Source of the DNA: Streptomyces soli
Lineage (GTDB): Bacteria; Actinomycetota; Actinomycetes; Streptomycetales; Streptomycetaceae
DNA: 39,280 bases
Reading direction: 5' to 3'
Assembly: GCF_003999195.1 (NCBI RefSeq)
Contig: NZ_RJVR01000147.1
Location: forward strand, 1-39,280
The position numbers and the translations under genes were made by a program. Below the pieces are notes generated by a model. It made no database searches. It saw only the letters and a program-made list of their open reading frames with translations, and was not told where the DNA came from. Positions 1 through 7,082 of this stretch are shown here, piece by piece; within the stretch, counting starts at the first letter, position 1, and each line of letters opens with the position of its first letter.

Positions 1-498
1 CGCCGCCGGGGGACGTGGGGGGTGGCGGGCGACGAGACGGCGTACGGCGCCGCGATGCCGATGGCGGCCGCGCCCGCCGCACCGGCGGGGCCGTCGCGCG
101 GTCTGGGCCGCCCGGCGCCCGCGATCGGTCTGGGCGCGGGCGGACGTATGCGGCAGGAGGTCTACCGGGACGACCGGCCGCTGTCCGACTGGCGGGAGCG
201 CGCTTCGGGCCGGGTCTTCGTCCACCTGGCGACCGCGCCGCAGTGGCGGCAGATCACCGGTGAGGCCCCGCCGACATCGCCGGTGGACCGGGCCGCGTAC
301 ACCGCGGCGGGTCTGCCGTGGTTCGACTACTACGACGCCGACGCGGAGGATCTGCCGGCAGCCGGCCCGCTGACCGGGGTCAAGCCGGTCGGCGACTGGC
401 TGGGCGACGACGAGCAGCCCTGGGCGGAACCGCAGCCCGGCCAGGTCCACAAGCTCAAGGACGACAACGGCGGTCAGGTCACCGACGGCGACTGGTAG
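1..498 (+). CDS. C-terminal part of a conserved actinobacterial protein of unknown function
   Basis: The frame is open from the first base, so the 5' end lies outside the window; a GTG at 22 is an internal codon or a poor start without a Shine-Dalgarno. About 165 residues are visible. An Ala/Pro-rich linker is followed by a compact domain containing GAGGRMRQEVYRDD, RVFVHLATAPQWRQITGEAP and GLPWFDYYDAD, and then an acidic Gly/Asp-rich tail. I recall similar RQE..W..FVH...W..ITG..PP..GLPWFDYY blocks at the C-termini of large actinobacterial proteins, but know no function. There are no membrane segments. It is not evidently coupled to the next gene, 96 bases on. The coding call is good; the role is unknown. 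Confidence 0.7.
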   Translation, partial: RRRGTWGVAGDETAYGAAMPMAAAPAAPAGPSRGLGRPAPAIGLGAGGRMRQEVYRDDRPLSDWRERASGRVFVHLATAPQWRQITGEAPPTSPVDRAAYTAAGLPWFDYYDADAEDLPAAGPLTGVKPVGDWLGDDEQPWAEPQPGQVHKLKDDNGGQVTDGDW

Positions 499-594
499 CC
501 CGGCAGTCTCTCGCTGCACGGCAGTGGCGCCCGGGCGCGCGGAGGGCGACCATGGAAGCCCGGTGGCCCTGTGGCCGCGGGGAGGAGGGCACCG

Positions 595-756
595 ATGCAG
601 CCGGCGGCGAAGGCGATGGCGGTATGCACCATGGCATGCCTGGTGGCGATCACCGCGTACACCGTGGTGCTCGGAGCGAACGGCTGGCTGTGGTTCGCGT
701 GGGTGGTGCTGGGGGTCACGACGGCCGGCGTACTCGCGATCAAGGTGCCGCGCTGA
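595..756 (+). CDS. Small two-helix membrane protein
   Basis: This encodes 53 residues starting MQPAAKAMAV. The ATG is chosen because GGAGGAGGG (581-589) ends 5 bases before it; an in-frame GTG at 571 would put the ribosome site inside the gene. Two hydrophobic stretches (about residues 8-25 and 29-48), separated by a Gly-Asn-Gly turn, predict a hairpin membrane protein ending in a basic tail (KVPR). No catalytic motif is visible and I do not recognise the family. It stands alone between the preceding protein and plsC, with 118 bases before plsC. The strong ribosome site and hydrophobic content make it likely real. Confidence 0.55.
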   Translation: MQPAAKAMAVCTMACLVAITAYTVVLGANGWLWFAWVVLGVTTAGVLAIKVPR

Positions 757-874
757 GCCGCCCGGCACACGGCGGGCCTGCACGGCCCCGTCGCGTCACC
801 CAGGTTCACGCACTACCCTGCCCGTCAGCGTGGGCGGGGCGTACTCCCGCACGGATCCAGGGGAGGCGCCTGCC

Positions 875-1606
875 ATGTTCTACCGCGTGCTGAAATACGT
901 ACTGCTCGGGCCGCTGCTGCGGCTGCTGTTCCGGCCCAGGATCGAGGGGCTGGAGAACATCCCGGACGAGGGTGCGGCGATCATCGCGGGCAACCACCTG
1001 TCCTTCTCCGACCACTTTCTGATGCCGGCGATCCTGCCGCGCCGGATCACCTTCCTGGCCAAGCAGGAGTACTTCACCGGTCCGGGGATCAAGGGCCGGC
1101 TGGTCGCGGCGTTCTTCCGCAGCGCGGGTCAGATCCCGGTGGACCGCTCGGGCGGCAAGGCGGGCGAGAACGCGCTCCGGGAAGGCCTGGGGGTGCTGGG
1201 GCGCGGTGAGCTGCTGGGCATCTACCCGGAGGGCACCCGGTCGCACGACGGGCGGCTCTACAAGGGGCGGGTCGGGGTCGCGAAGATGGCGCTCGCCGCC
1301 CAGGTGCCGGTGATCCCGTGCGCGATGGTGGGCACGTTCGAGATCCAGCCGGCGGGCCGGGTCGTGCCGCGGATCCGGCGGGTGACGATCCGCTTCGGGA
1401 AGCCACTGGAGTTCTCGCGGTTCTCCGGGATGGATGGCGAGCGCTTCGTGGTGCGGTCGGTCACCGACGAGATCATGTACGCGATCCTCGGCATGTCCGG
1501 GCAGGAGTACGTCGACCGCTACGCCACGGACGTCAAGGCGGAGGAGGCCAAGGCCGCCAAAGCCAAGGCGGCCAAGGCCAGGGCCAAGGGCCCGGTCAGC
1601 CGCTGA
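875..1606 (+). CDS. plsC: 1-acyl-sn-glycerol-3-phosphate acyltransferase (PlsC family)
   Basis: The 243-residue membrane-associated enzyme should transfer a fatty acyl group to lysophosphatidic acid to make phosphatidic acid. The catalytic HX4D motif is NHLSFSDH (His41, Asp46), and the substrate-binding motif is PEGTR (Glu119-Arg122). An N-terminal hydrophobic stretch (residues 6-20) is the likely membrane contact. The ATG at 875 follows GGGAGG (861-866) with 8 bases between. The C-terminus is a run of Lys/Ala repeats (AKAAKAKAAKA) unlikely to be catalytic. The stop overlaps by 11 bases with the stop end of the convergent small MFS-partner gene. Actinobacteria have several paralogues, so the exact acceptor lipid is not certain. 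Confidence 0.9.
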   Translation: MFYRVLKYVLLGPLLRLLFRPRIEGLENIPDEGAAIIAGNHLSFSDHFLMPAILPRRITFLAKQEYFTGPGIKGRLVAAFFRSAGQIPVDRSGGKAGENALREGLGVLGRGELLGIYPEGTRSHDGRLYKGRVGVAKMALAAQVPVIPCAMVGTFEIQPAGRVVPRIRRVTIRFGKPLEFSRFSGMDGERFVVRSVTDEIMYAILGMSGQEYVDRYATDVKAEEAKAAKAKAAKARAKGPVSR

Positions 1607-1718
1607 AGAGCTTGGCGACCTTCAGACCCAGCTCGTACAGGCCGTAGGCGAAGGGCAGTCCGACCCAGAGCCACGCCAGCACGATCAGCGGGCGGCGGTC
1701 CTTGACGGGGGTGCTCAT
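1596..1718 (-). CDS. Small MFS-transporter partner protein (40 residues)
   Basis: It encodes 40 residues: basic start MSTPVKDRRPLIVLAWLWVG, then one hydrophobic helix (about residues 10-28) and a short cytoplasmic end ELGLKVAKLFSG. Its ATG (1718-1716) overlaps the stop of the OFA transporter (1717-1715) as ATGA, so translation is coupled. Single-helix proteins in this position are annotated in databases as MFS transporter small subunits; the match rests on position, size and the WLWVGLPFAYGLYEL stretch. It probably sits beside the transporter in the membrane. It also overlaps the 3' end of plsC by 11 bases. No biochemical role is known to me. Confidence 0.75.
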   Translation of the reverse strand: MSTPVKDRRPLIVLAWLWVGLPFAYGLYELGLKVAKLFSG

Positions 1719-3109
1719 GCGGCGGCCCCTCCTTCGGTGACGGCGGCGCGGGCGGGCGCGTCGGGGGCGGTCGGCTCGTGGAAGCGGGGGTTGACGGGCC
1801 GTACGAGTTCGTTGGCGACGAAGCCGACGACCAGCAGGCCGACCATGATGTAGACGGACACGGTGTACAGCGCGGGGCCGGTACGCCCGGCCGACTTCTG
1901 GGCGTCGGCGACGGCGTTGACGATGAGCGGGCCGAGGACGCCGGCGGTGGACCAGGCGGTGAGCAGCCGGCCGTGGATGGCGCCGACCTGGTAGGTGCCG
2001 AAGAGGTCCTTGAGATAGGCGGGGATGGTGGCGAACCCGCCTCCGTAGAAGGACAGGATGAGCATCGTGCAGAGGATGAACAGCGGCTTGGACGCGTTAC
2101 CCGCGATCGCGATGACGAGGTAGCTGAGGGCGCCCGCGCCGAGGTAGAGGCGGTAGACGTTCTTGCGGCCGATCAGGTCGGAGGTGCTGGACCAGACGAA
2201 GCGGCCCGACATGTTGGCGAGCGAGAGCACGGCGACGAAGCCGGCGGCCGCCGAGATGCCGACGGGCGCCGAGGTGCCGGAGAAGAAGTCCGTCACCATG
2301 GGGGCGGCCTTCTCCAGGATGCCGATGCCTGCCGTGACGTTGCAGCACAGCAGCACCCACAGGCACCAGAACTGCGGCGTACGGATGGCGTTGCGGGCCG
2401 ACACGTCGGCGCCGCTGATCAGGGGCCGCACGGTGGACGGGGCGGGGGCGGTCCATCCTGCGGGCTTCCAGCCGTCCGGCGGTACGCGCACCAGCAGGAC
2501 GCCCAGCGACATGAAGACGGCATAGACGAGCCCGTGGACGAGGAAGGCCTGCGCGATGCCGGAGGAGTCCGGGCCGAAGGACTTCAGCATCTGGGCGGAC
2601 CAGGGCGAGGCGATCAGCGCGCCGCCGCCGAAGCCCATGATGGCGATGCCGGTCGCCATGCCGGGCCGGTCGGGGAACCACTTGATGAGCGTGGAGACCG
2701 GCGAGATGTAGCCGACGCCCAGCCCGATCCCGCCGACGAAGCCGTAGCCGAGGACGACCAGCCAGTACTGGCGGGTGGCGGCGCCGAGCGAGGCGATCAG
2801 GAAGCCGGAGGAGAAGCAGATCAGGGACACGCACATCGCCCAGCGCGGGCCGTTGCGCTCGACGAGAGTGCCGCCGAAGGCGGCGGACAGGCCGAGCATG
2901 ACGATGGCGAGTTGGAAGGGCAGGGCGCTGAGTGTGCCTGACAGGTGGAGCGAGGTCTCCAGCGGCGGCTTGAAGACGCTCCAGGCGTAGGCCTGGCCGA
3001 TCGCGAGGTGGATGGACAGCGCGGCGGGCGGCACCAGCCAGCGGCTCCAGCCCGGCGGGGCCACGCTCCGTGAACGGTCGAGGACATCAGGTACGGCCCA
3101 AGAAGTCAT
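1715..3109 (-). CDS. OFA-family MFS transporter (oxalate/formate antiporter-like)
   Basis: A 464-residue, twelve-helix major facilitator protein. The start MTSWAVPDVL is preceded by GGAGG with a 5-base gap; a longer frame to 3202 adds only an Arg-rich extension without a ribosome site. Features of the OFA group (OxlT-like) are GQAYAWSVFKPPLE in the first helix, VGGIGLGVGYISPV, and KWFPDRPGMATGIAIMGFGGGALI, the MFS loop motif. The second half begins near NAIRTPQFWCLWVLL. The likely substrate is a small mono- or dicarboxylate such as oxalate, formate or pyruvate, not decidable from sequence. It is coupled to the 40-residue partner downstream and divergent from lactate permease, which suggests shared control of organic-acid transport. 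Confidence 0.88.
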   Translation of the reverse strand: MTSWAVPDVLDRSRSVAPPGWSRWLVPPAALSIHLAIGQAYAWSVFKPPLETSLHLSGTLSALPFQLAIVMLGLSAAFGGTLVERNGPRWAMCVSLICFSSGFLIASLGAATRQYWLVVLGYGFVGGIGLGVGYISPVSTLIKWFPDRPGMATGIAIMGFGGGALIASPWSAQMLKSFGPDSSGIAQAFLVHGLVYAVFMSLGVLLVRVPPDGWKPAGWTAPAPSTVRPLISGADVSARNAIRTPQFWCLWVLLCCNVTAGIGILEKAAPMVTDFFSGTSAPVGISAAAGFVAVLSLANMSGRFVWSSTSDLIGRKNVYRLYLGAGALSYLVIAIAGNASKPLFILCTMLILSFYGGGFATIPAYLKDLFGTYQVGAIHGRLLTAWSTAGVLGPLIVNAVADAQKSAGRTGPALYTVSVYIMVGLLVVGFVANELVRPVNPRFHEPTAPDAPARAAVTEGGAAA

Positions 3110-3195
3110 CTGTGCCTCCGCATTGACGTGCCCGGCATGCGGAAGCAGTATTCCGGGACGGGTGCGCGGGCGTCGAGGGTTTTCGCGGCGATCTT

Positions 3196-3216
3196 GTGTC
3201 AATCATGTGTCATGAC
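3196..3216. promoter_or_regulatory. Candidate operator between OFA transporter and lactate permease
   Basis: In the 133-base divergent interval, TGTGTCA occurs twice in direct orientation about 11 bases apart (near 3197 and 3207). The second copy runs into the perfect 8-base palindrome GTCATGAC (3209-3216). It lies just upstream of the permease Shine-Dalgarno, where a repressor would block transcription or translation. GT-N4-AC symmetry is compatible with a GntR-type regulator, but no such gene is adjacent. Inferred from pattern only. Confidence 0.35.
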
Positions 3217-3242
3217 TTCCTCAAATGAGAGGGATGGTTGGC

Positions 3243-4919
3243 GTGTACGAGCAAGTGCTCAACCCCGTCGGCGGATCAGGCCTCTGGTCGTCGGTGGTCG
3301 CGGCCCTGCCTCTGCTGGCGGTGTTCGTCCTGCTCGGCAGCGGGCGGCTGCGCGCCCACTGGACCGCGCTCGCAGGGCTCGCGGTCGCCCTCGTCCTGGC
3401 CGTCTGGGTCTACGGGATGCCCGCCGGGCAGGCGGTGTCGGCGGCCCTCGAGGGCGCGGCGTTCGGGCTCTTCCCGATCATGTGGATCGTGGTCAACGCC
3501 CTCTGGATCTACCGGATGACCGTGGACAGCGGCCACTTCGACGTCCTGCGCCGCTCCTTCGGCAGAGTCTCCGACGACCAGCGGCTGCAGGCCGTCGTCA
3601 TCGCCTTCTGCTTCGGCGCCCTCCTCGAGGCACTGGCCGGCTTCGGCACCCCCGTCGCCGTCACCTCGGTCATGCTCATCGCCGTCGGCTTCACCCCGCT
3701 GCGCGCGGCGGTGGTCGCGCTGGTCGCCAACACCGCGCCGGTCGCGTACGGGGCCATCGCCACGCCCGTCATCACCCTGTCCAATGTCACCGGCTACTCG
3801 GTGCGCGACCTCGGCGCCACGATCGGGCGGCAGACCCCGGTGCTCGCGGTGCTGGTGCCGCTGGTCCTGGTCTTCATCGTGGACGGACGGCGCGGGCTGC
3901 GGGAGACCTGGCAGCCCGCGCTGCTGGGCGGGCTGGTGTTCGGCATCGCCCAGTTCGCCTGCGCCTCGTACGGGCCCGTGGAGCTCACCGACATCGTTGC
4001 CGCGCTCGCCTCGGCGGCGGTGCTGGTCGGCTGGACCCGGCTGCCGCACGCACGCCGCACCCGCGAGGCGTCCGCCGACGAGCCGCCGGGCGCCGACGGC
4101 GGCGGCGGCGCTACGGAAGCGGAAGCAGATGCGGGCGCCACGCTCACCACAGTCCGGGCCACGCCGCCGGTGACCGACGCTCCCGCGGAGGTCGTACGCG
4201 CCTATGCTCCGTACGCCGCGATCATCGCCGTCTTCTCCGTCGCCCAGATCCCGGCGGCGAAGGAGCTGCTGGCCAAGGGCGTGCACGCCTTCGCCTGGCC
4301 GGGGCTGTATGTGGTCAACGCGGCCGGCAAGCCGGTCAGCTTCAGCACGTACAACTTCAACTGGCTGCCGGCCGGGGGCACCCTGCTCCTCCTGGCCGGG
4401 GTGATCTCGGCGGTGGTTCTGGGCGTCCGCCCGGGCCCGGCTGTGCGGGCGTACGGTGCGAACCTGCGGCAGCTCGCGCCCGCCATCGCCACGGTGGCGT
4501 GCGTGCTGGGGCTCGCGTATGTGATGAACCTGTCCGGGCAGACGGCCACCATCGGCCACGCCCTCGCCAGCGCTACCGTGATCCTGGCGGTGCTCTCCCC
4601 CGTACTCGGCTGGATCGGCACCGCGATCACCGGTTCCGACACCTCCTCCAACGCGCTGTTCGGCACCCTGCAGGTGACGGCCGCGAAGGGCGCCGGCCTG
4701 TCCCCCACGCTGCTGGCGGCCGCGAACAGCTCGGGTGGTGTCCTGGGCAAGATGGTCTCCCCGCAGAACCTGGCGATCGTGGCCGCGGCGGCCCATCTGC
4801 ACGGCCAGGAGGGGCGGATCTTCCGCCGGGTGGTCGGCTACAGCGCCGGGATGCTCGTCTTCCTCTGTCTGCTGGTGTGGCTCCAGTCCACGGCCGCGCT
4901 GTCCTGGATGCTGCCCTGA
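3243..4919 (+). CDS. lldP: L-lactate permease (LctP/LldP family)
   Basis: The product is about 558 residues, a many-helix inner-membrane protein that imports lactate or glycolate with protons. Diagnostic stretches are AFGLFPIMWIVVNALWIYRM, CFGALLEALAGFGTPVAVTS, NTAPVAYGAIATPV and, near the C-terminus, ITGSDTSSNALFGTLQ and LAAANSSGGVLGKMVSPQN. A hydrophilic Glu/Gly/Ala linker of roughly 40 residues (near 265-310) separates two bundles. I prefer the GTG at 3243 (VYEQVLNPV, as in homologues I recall), with GAGAGGG nine bases upstream; ATGs at 3225 and 3234 are in frame alternatives. It is divergent from the OFA transporter and followed by a terminator. No lactate dehydrogenase is adjacent. Confidence 0.9.
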   Translation: MYEQVLNPVGGSGLWSSVVAALPLLAVFVLLGSGRLRAHWTALAGLAVALVLAVWVYGMPAGQAVSAALEGAAFGLFPIMWIVVNALWIYRMTVDSGHFDVLRRSFGRVSDDQRLQAVVIAFCFGALLEALAGFGTPVAVTSVMLIAVGFTPLRAAVVALVANTAPVAYGAIATPVITLSNVTGYSVRDLGATIGRQTPVLAVLVPLVLVFIVDGRRGLRETWQPALLGGLVFGIAQFACASYGPVELTDIVAALASAAVLVGWTRLPHARRTREASADEPPGADGGGGATEAEADAGATLTTVRATPPVTDAPAEVVRAYAPYAAIIAVFSVAQIPAAKELLAKGVHAFAWPGLYVVNAAGKPVSFSTYNFNWLPAGGTLLLLAGVISAVVLGVRPGPAVRAYGANLRQLAPAIATVACVLGLAYVMNLSGQTATIGHALASATVILAVLSPVLGWIGTAITGSDTSSNALFGTLQVTAAKGAGLSPTLLAAANSSGGVLGKMVSPQNLAIVAAAAHLHGQEGRIFRRVVGYSAGMLVFLCLLVWLQSTAALSWMLP

Positions 4920-4930
4920 CCGGCGGCACT

Positions 4931-4955
4931 TTGCGCTGACGGCGGATCAGCGCAG
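4931..4955 (+). terminator. Terminator after lactate permease
   Basis: GCGCTGA (4933-4939) pairs with TCAGCGC (4947-4953) across a 7-base loop, extended by a T-A and a G-T pair. It begins 12 bases after the lldP stop. There is no U-tract, which is usual in this GC range. Confidence 0.6.
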
Positions 4956-5003
4956 GGCGAACGTCGCTGGGAGCGGGCGGTGATCGCCCGTAGCGTCCGG
5001 CGT

Positions 5004-6074
5004 ATGACAGAGACAGCGAGCTCAGCAGGTGCGACAGGATCGGCGTTCGTGATCGGGGCGACCGGGCAGATCGGGCGGGCGGCGGTGCGCGCCCTCGCCG
5101 AGGACGGCTGGGAGGTGCGGGCGGCCTCACGCGGCGGAGGCGGCGACGAGGCCTGGCCGGAAGGCGTACGGAGCGTACGCGTGGACCGGGGGGACAGCGA
5201 AGCACTGACGGCGGCGCTCGGCGACGGCTGCGATGTGCTGCTGGACTGCGTCGCATACGACGCGGGCCACGCCCAGCAGTTGCTGGGCCTGGCGGACCGG
5301 ATCGGCTCGGCGGTCGTCATCTCCAGCGCGGCCGTGTACGAGGACGAGCGCGGCCGCAGCTTCGACACGCAGGATCAGCCGGACGGCTTCCCGGAATACC
5401 CCGTGCCGGTTCCGGAGACGTACCGGACCGTGGCACCGAGCGACCTCAGCTACGGCACGAAGAAGGTCGCCCTGGAGCGGGAGTTGCTCGCGGCGGGCGA
5501 CCGGCTGCCCACGACGCTGCTGCGGGCGGGCGCCATCCACGGACCGTACAGCCCGACGCTGCGCGAGCTGTGGTTCATCAAGCGGGTGCTGGACAAGCGG
5601 CCCGTGCGGGTGCTCGCATGGGGCGGCGAGAGCCGCTTCAGTCCCGCGAGCTCTTCCAACATCGCCGAACTGGTGCGGCTCGCGGCGCGCAAGCCGGGCT
5701 CCCGGGTTCTCAACGCCGTCGATCCGCGCACCCCGACCGTGGCGGAGATCGGCGCGGCGATCGATGCCGCGATGGAATACTCGTGCGAGACGATCCTCGT
5801 GGACGGACCGCCCCCGGTGGACCATGTCGGCGAGAGCGGGTGGTCGGTGCCCCGACCGCTGGTGTTCGGCATGGCCGCAGCGGAGCGCGAGCTGGACTAC
5901 CGGGCGGTGACGACGTACGAGGACTCGCTGCCGGCCACGATCGCCTGGACTGTGCACGCCCTGCGCGAGCGCGACTGGCGTGAGGTGTTCCCCGTCCTGG
6001 CGGAGCGGGCGAAGACGCAGGGCGATCCGTTCGACTATGCCGCCGAGGACCGCTGGCTCGCCGGGCGCCCTTGA
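5004..6074 (+). CDS. NAD(P)-dependent epimerase/dehydratase family protein
   Basis: A 356-residue extended short-chain dehydrogenase/reductase. The Rossmann glycine motif is VIGATGQIGRAA (about residues 15-26), followed by an acidic/basic strand end (AASRGG). The catalytic pair appears as SYGTKK (Tyr-x-x-x-Lys), with SSAAVYED upstream supplying the serine. The C-terminal half is substrate-binding, with HGPYSPTLRE and SRFSPASSSN. The ATG at 5004 is favoured over the GTG at 4980 because TAGCGT (4991-4996) lies 7 bases upstream, a leaderless arrangement, and no Shine-Dalgarno is present. The substrate is unknown; NDP-sugar or reductive-epimerase roles are both possible. It stands alone, followed at once by the arsR promoter. 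Confidence 0.82.
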   Translation: MTETASSAGATGSAFVIGATGQIGRAAVRALAEDGWEVRAASRGGGGDEAWPEGVRSVRVDRGDSEALTAALGDGCDVLLDCVAYDAGHAQQLLGLADRIGSAVVISSAAVYEDERGRSFDTQDQPDGFPEYPVPVPETYRTVAPSDLSYGTKKVALERELLAAGDRLPTTLLRAGAIHGPYSPTLRELWFIKRVLDKRPVRVLAWGGESRFSPASSSNIAELVRLAARKPGSRVLNAVDPRTPTVAEIGAAIDAAMEYSCETILVDGPPPVDHVGESGWSVPRPLVFGMAAAERELDYRAVTTYEDSLPATIAWTVHALRERDWREVFPVLAERAKTQGDPFDYAAEDRWLAGRP

Positions 6075-6107
6075 CATCCGTATAGGCAATTAGCAAACTG
6101 GCTAATC
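6071..6107 (+). promoter_or_regulatory. arsR promoter and candidate autorepression operator
   Basis: A consensus -35 TTGACA (6071-6076) overlaps the end of the preceding gene. An inverted repeat ATTAGC-AAACTG-GCTAAT (6089-6106) ends one base before the GTG start of arsR, where it covers the expected -10 and transcription start. The AT-rich symmetry resembles ArsR/SmtB operators. The -10 itself is weak, so the transcript may be leaderless or nearly so. Pattern is seen; binding is inferred. Confidence 0.6.
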
Positions 6108-6410
6108 GTGCTCCCTGTCGACGTACTCAAAGCCCTCGCCAGCGAGCGCCGGCTGCAGATCCTGGAATGGCTCAAGGACCCGGTCCGCCACTTCCCGCCG
6201 CAGACGGACGGCGACCTGGTGCGCGACGGGGTGTGCGGGCTCTTCATCGCCGAGAAGCTCGGCGTGAGCCAACCGGTCGCGGGTGAGCATCTGAAGGCCC
6301 TGTCGCGCACCGGACTGATCCACGGGACCCGGATCAAGCAGTGGGTCTTCTACCGGCGTGACGAGGACCGTATCGACGAGGTCAGGCGCACGATCCACGA
6401 CGAGCTGTAG
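6108..6410 (+). CDS. ArsR/SmtB-family winged-helix transcriptional regulator
   Basis: The 100-residue protein begins VLPVDVLKALASERRLQILEW, the typical ArsR first helix. The recognition helix is in GLFIAEKLGVSQPVAGEHLK (about residues 44-63), followed by the wing GLIHGTRIKQWVFYRR. One cysteine (Cys43, GVCGL) and no CxC pair are visible, so it lacks the classical alpha-3 arsenic or metal site; it may sense something else or only dimerise. The GTG start abuts an inverted repeat that is a plausible self-operator. It is the first gene of a short operon with a 56-residue ORF and a cupin, which is probably its target. Confidence 0.88.
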   Translation: MLPVDVLKALASERRLQILEWLKDPVRHFPPQTDGDLVRDGVCGLFIAEKLGVSQPVAGEHLKALSRTGLIHGTRIKQWVFYRRDEDRIDEVRRTIHDEL

Positions 6411-6423
6411 GCGGGTAGCGGGT

Positions 6424-6594
6424 ATGGGCGAGCACGACGAGCGGCTCGAGCCGGTGGTCGACCCGGCCCTGCTGGAGCACGAGGAGATCAACAACGCGGC
6501 CCGTCTCGACCGCTCTCTGGCGCTGTCCGCGAAGGACTACGTACGGATCGCGCAACCGAGGCTGGAATCTATTTCGGAGGTAGCAGCGGTATGA
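6424..6594 (+). CDS. Small protein of unknown function between arsR and cupin
   Basis: It encodes 56 residues, MGEHDERLEPVVDPALLEHE and onward, acidic and soluble, with no motif I recognise. It starts 13 bases after the arsR stop and its stop overlaps the cupin ATG (ATGA at 6591-6594), a tight operon arrangement that supports translation. The ribosome site is weak (GGGTAGCGGG just before the ATG). The end (about residues 38-56, AKDYVRIAQPRLESISEVAAV in short) is richer in hydrophobics. It could be a real partner or simply an open stretch between two genes; homologues in the same place would decide. Confidence 0.4.
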   Translation: MGEHDERLEPVVDPALLEHEEINNAARLDRSLALSAKDYVRIAQPRLESISEVAAV

Positions 6595-6950
6595 GCGACA
6601 ACAAGCTGAACATCAGCACCGTGATGGACGCAGTACCGGAGAAGTGGCTCCCCCACGTCCTCGCGGAGGTCAACGACTACGACGTCAAGGTCGCCAACGT
6701 CGAGGGCGACTTCGACGAGCATATCCACGCGGACACCGACGAGTTCTTCCTCGTCCTCGCCGGACGGCTGCGCCTGGAGTTGCCCCACGGGACGGTGACG
6801 CTGGACCCGCTGGATGTCTACACGGTCCCCAAGGGCACCCCGCACCGCCCGCACGCCGACCAGGGCACCCGGATCCTGATGTTCGAGCCCCGCGGCACGG
6901 TCAACACCGGCGACGGGAGCGAGGGGACCACGGGCATCCGGGTCGGCTGA
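6591..6950 (+). CDS. Small single-domain cupin protein
   Basis: A 119-residue beta-barrel protein. Cupin motif 1 is HIHADTDEFFLVLAGRL with metal ligands His44, His46 and Glu51, and motif 2 is VPKGTPHRPHAD with His85. A single metal-binding barrel without other domains suggests a small-molecule sensor, isomerase or dioxygenase-like role, which cannot be narrowed. GGAGG lies about 12 bases before the ATG, and the start overlaps the preceding stop by 4 bases. It is the last gene of the arsR operon and is followed by a strong bidirectional terminator. Confidence 0.85.
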   Translation: MSDNKLNISTVMDAVPEKWLPHVLAEVNDYDVKVANVEGDFDEHIHADTDEFFLVLAGRLRLELPHGTVTLDPLDVYTVPKGTPHRPHADQGTRILMFEPRGTVNTGDGSEGTTGIRVG

Positions 6951-7017
6951 TGGCGTACGGACCTTGGGATCAGAGCCAGCCGTCGAGGCCAGTGAGGAAG
7001 GCGTCGAGGCTCGCCTC

Positions 7018-7053
7018 CGGTGCCGCACCCCGGGGTTCCGGGGTGCGGCACCG
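7018..7053. terminator. Bidirectional terminator between cupin and aminopeptidase genes
   Basis: A perfect 16-base-pair stem (7018-7033 with 7038-7053) closes a GGTT loop, between two convergent genes that end at 6950 and 7083. It serves both strands. This is the strongest hairpin seen in the window. Confidence 0.9.
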
Positions 7054-7082
7054 TCCGTATCTCAGGTCCAGGCGGTCCTGGG

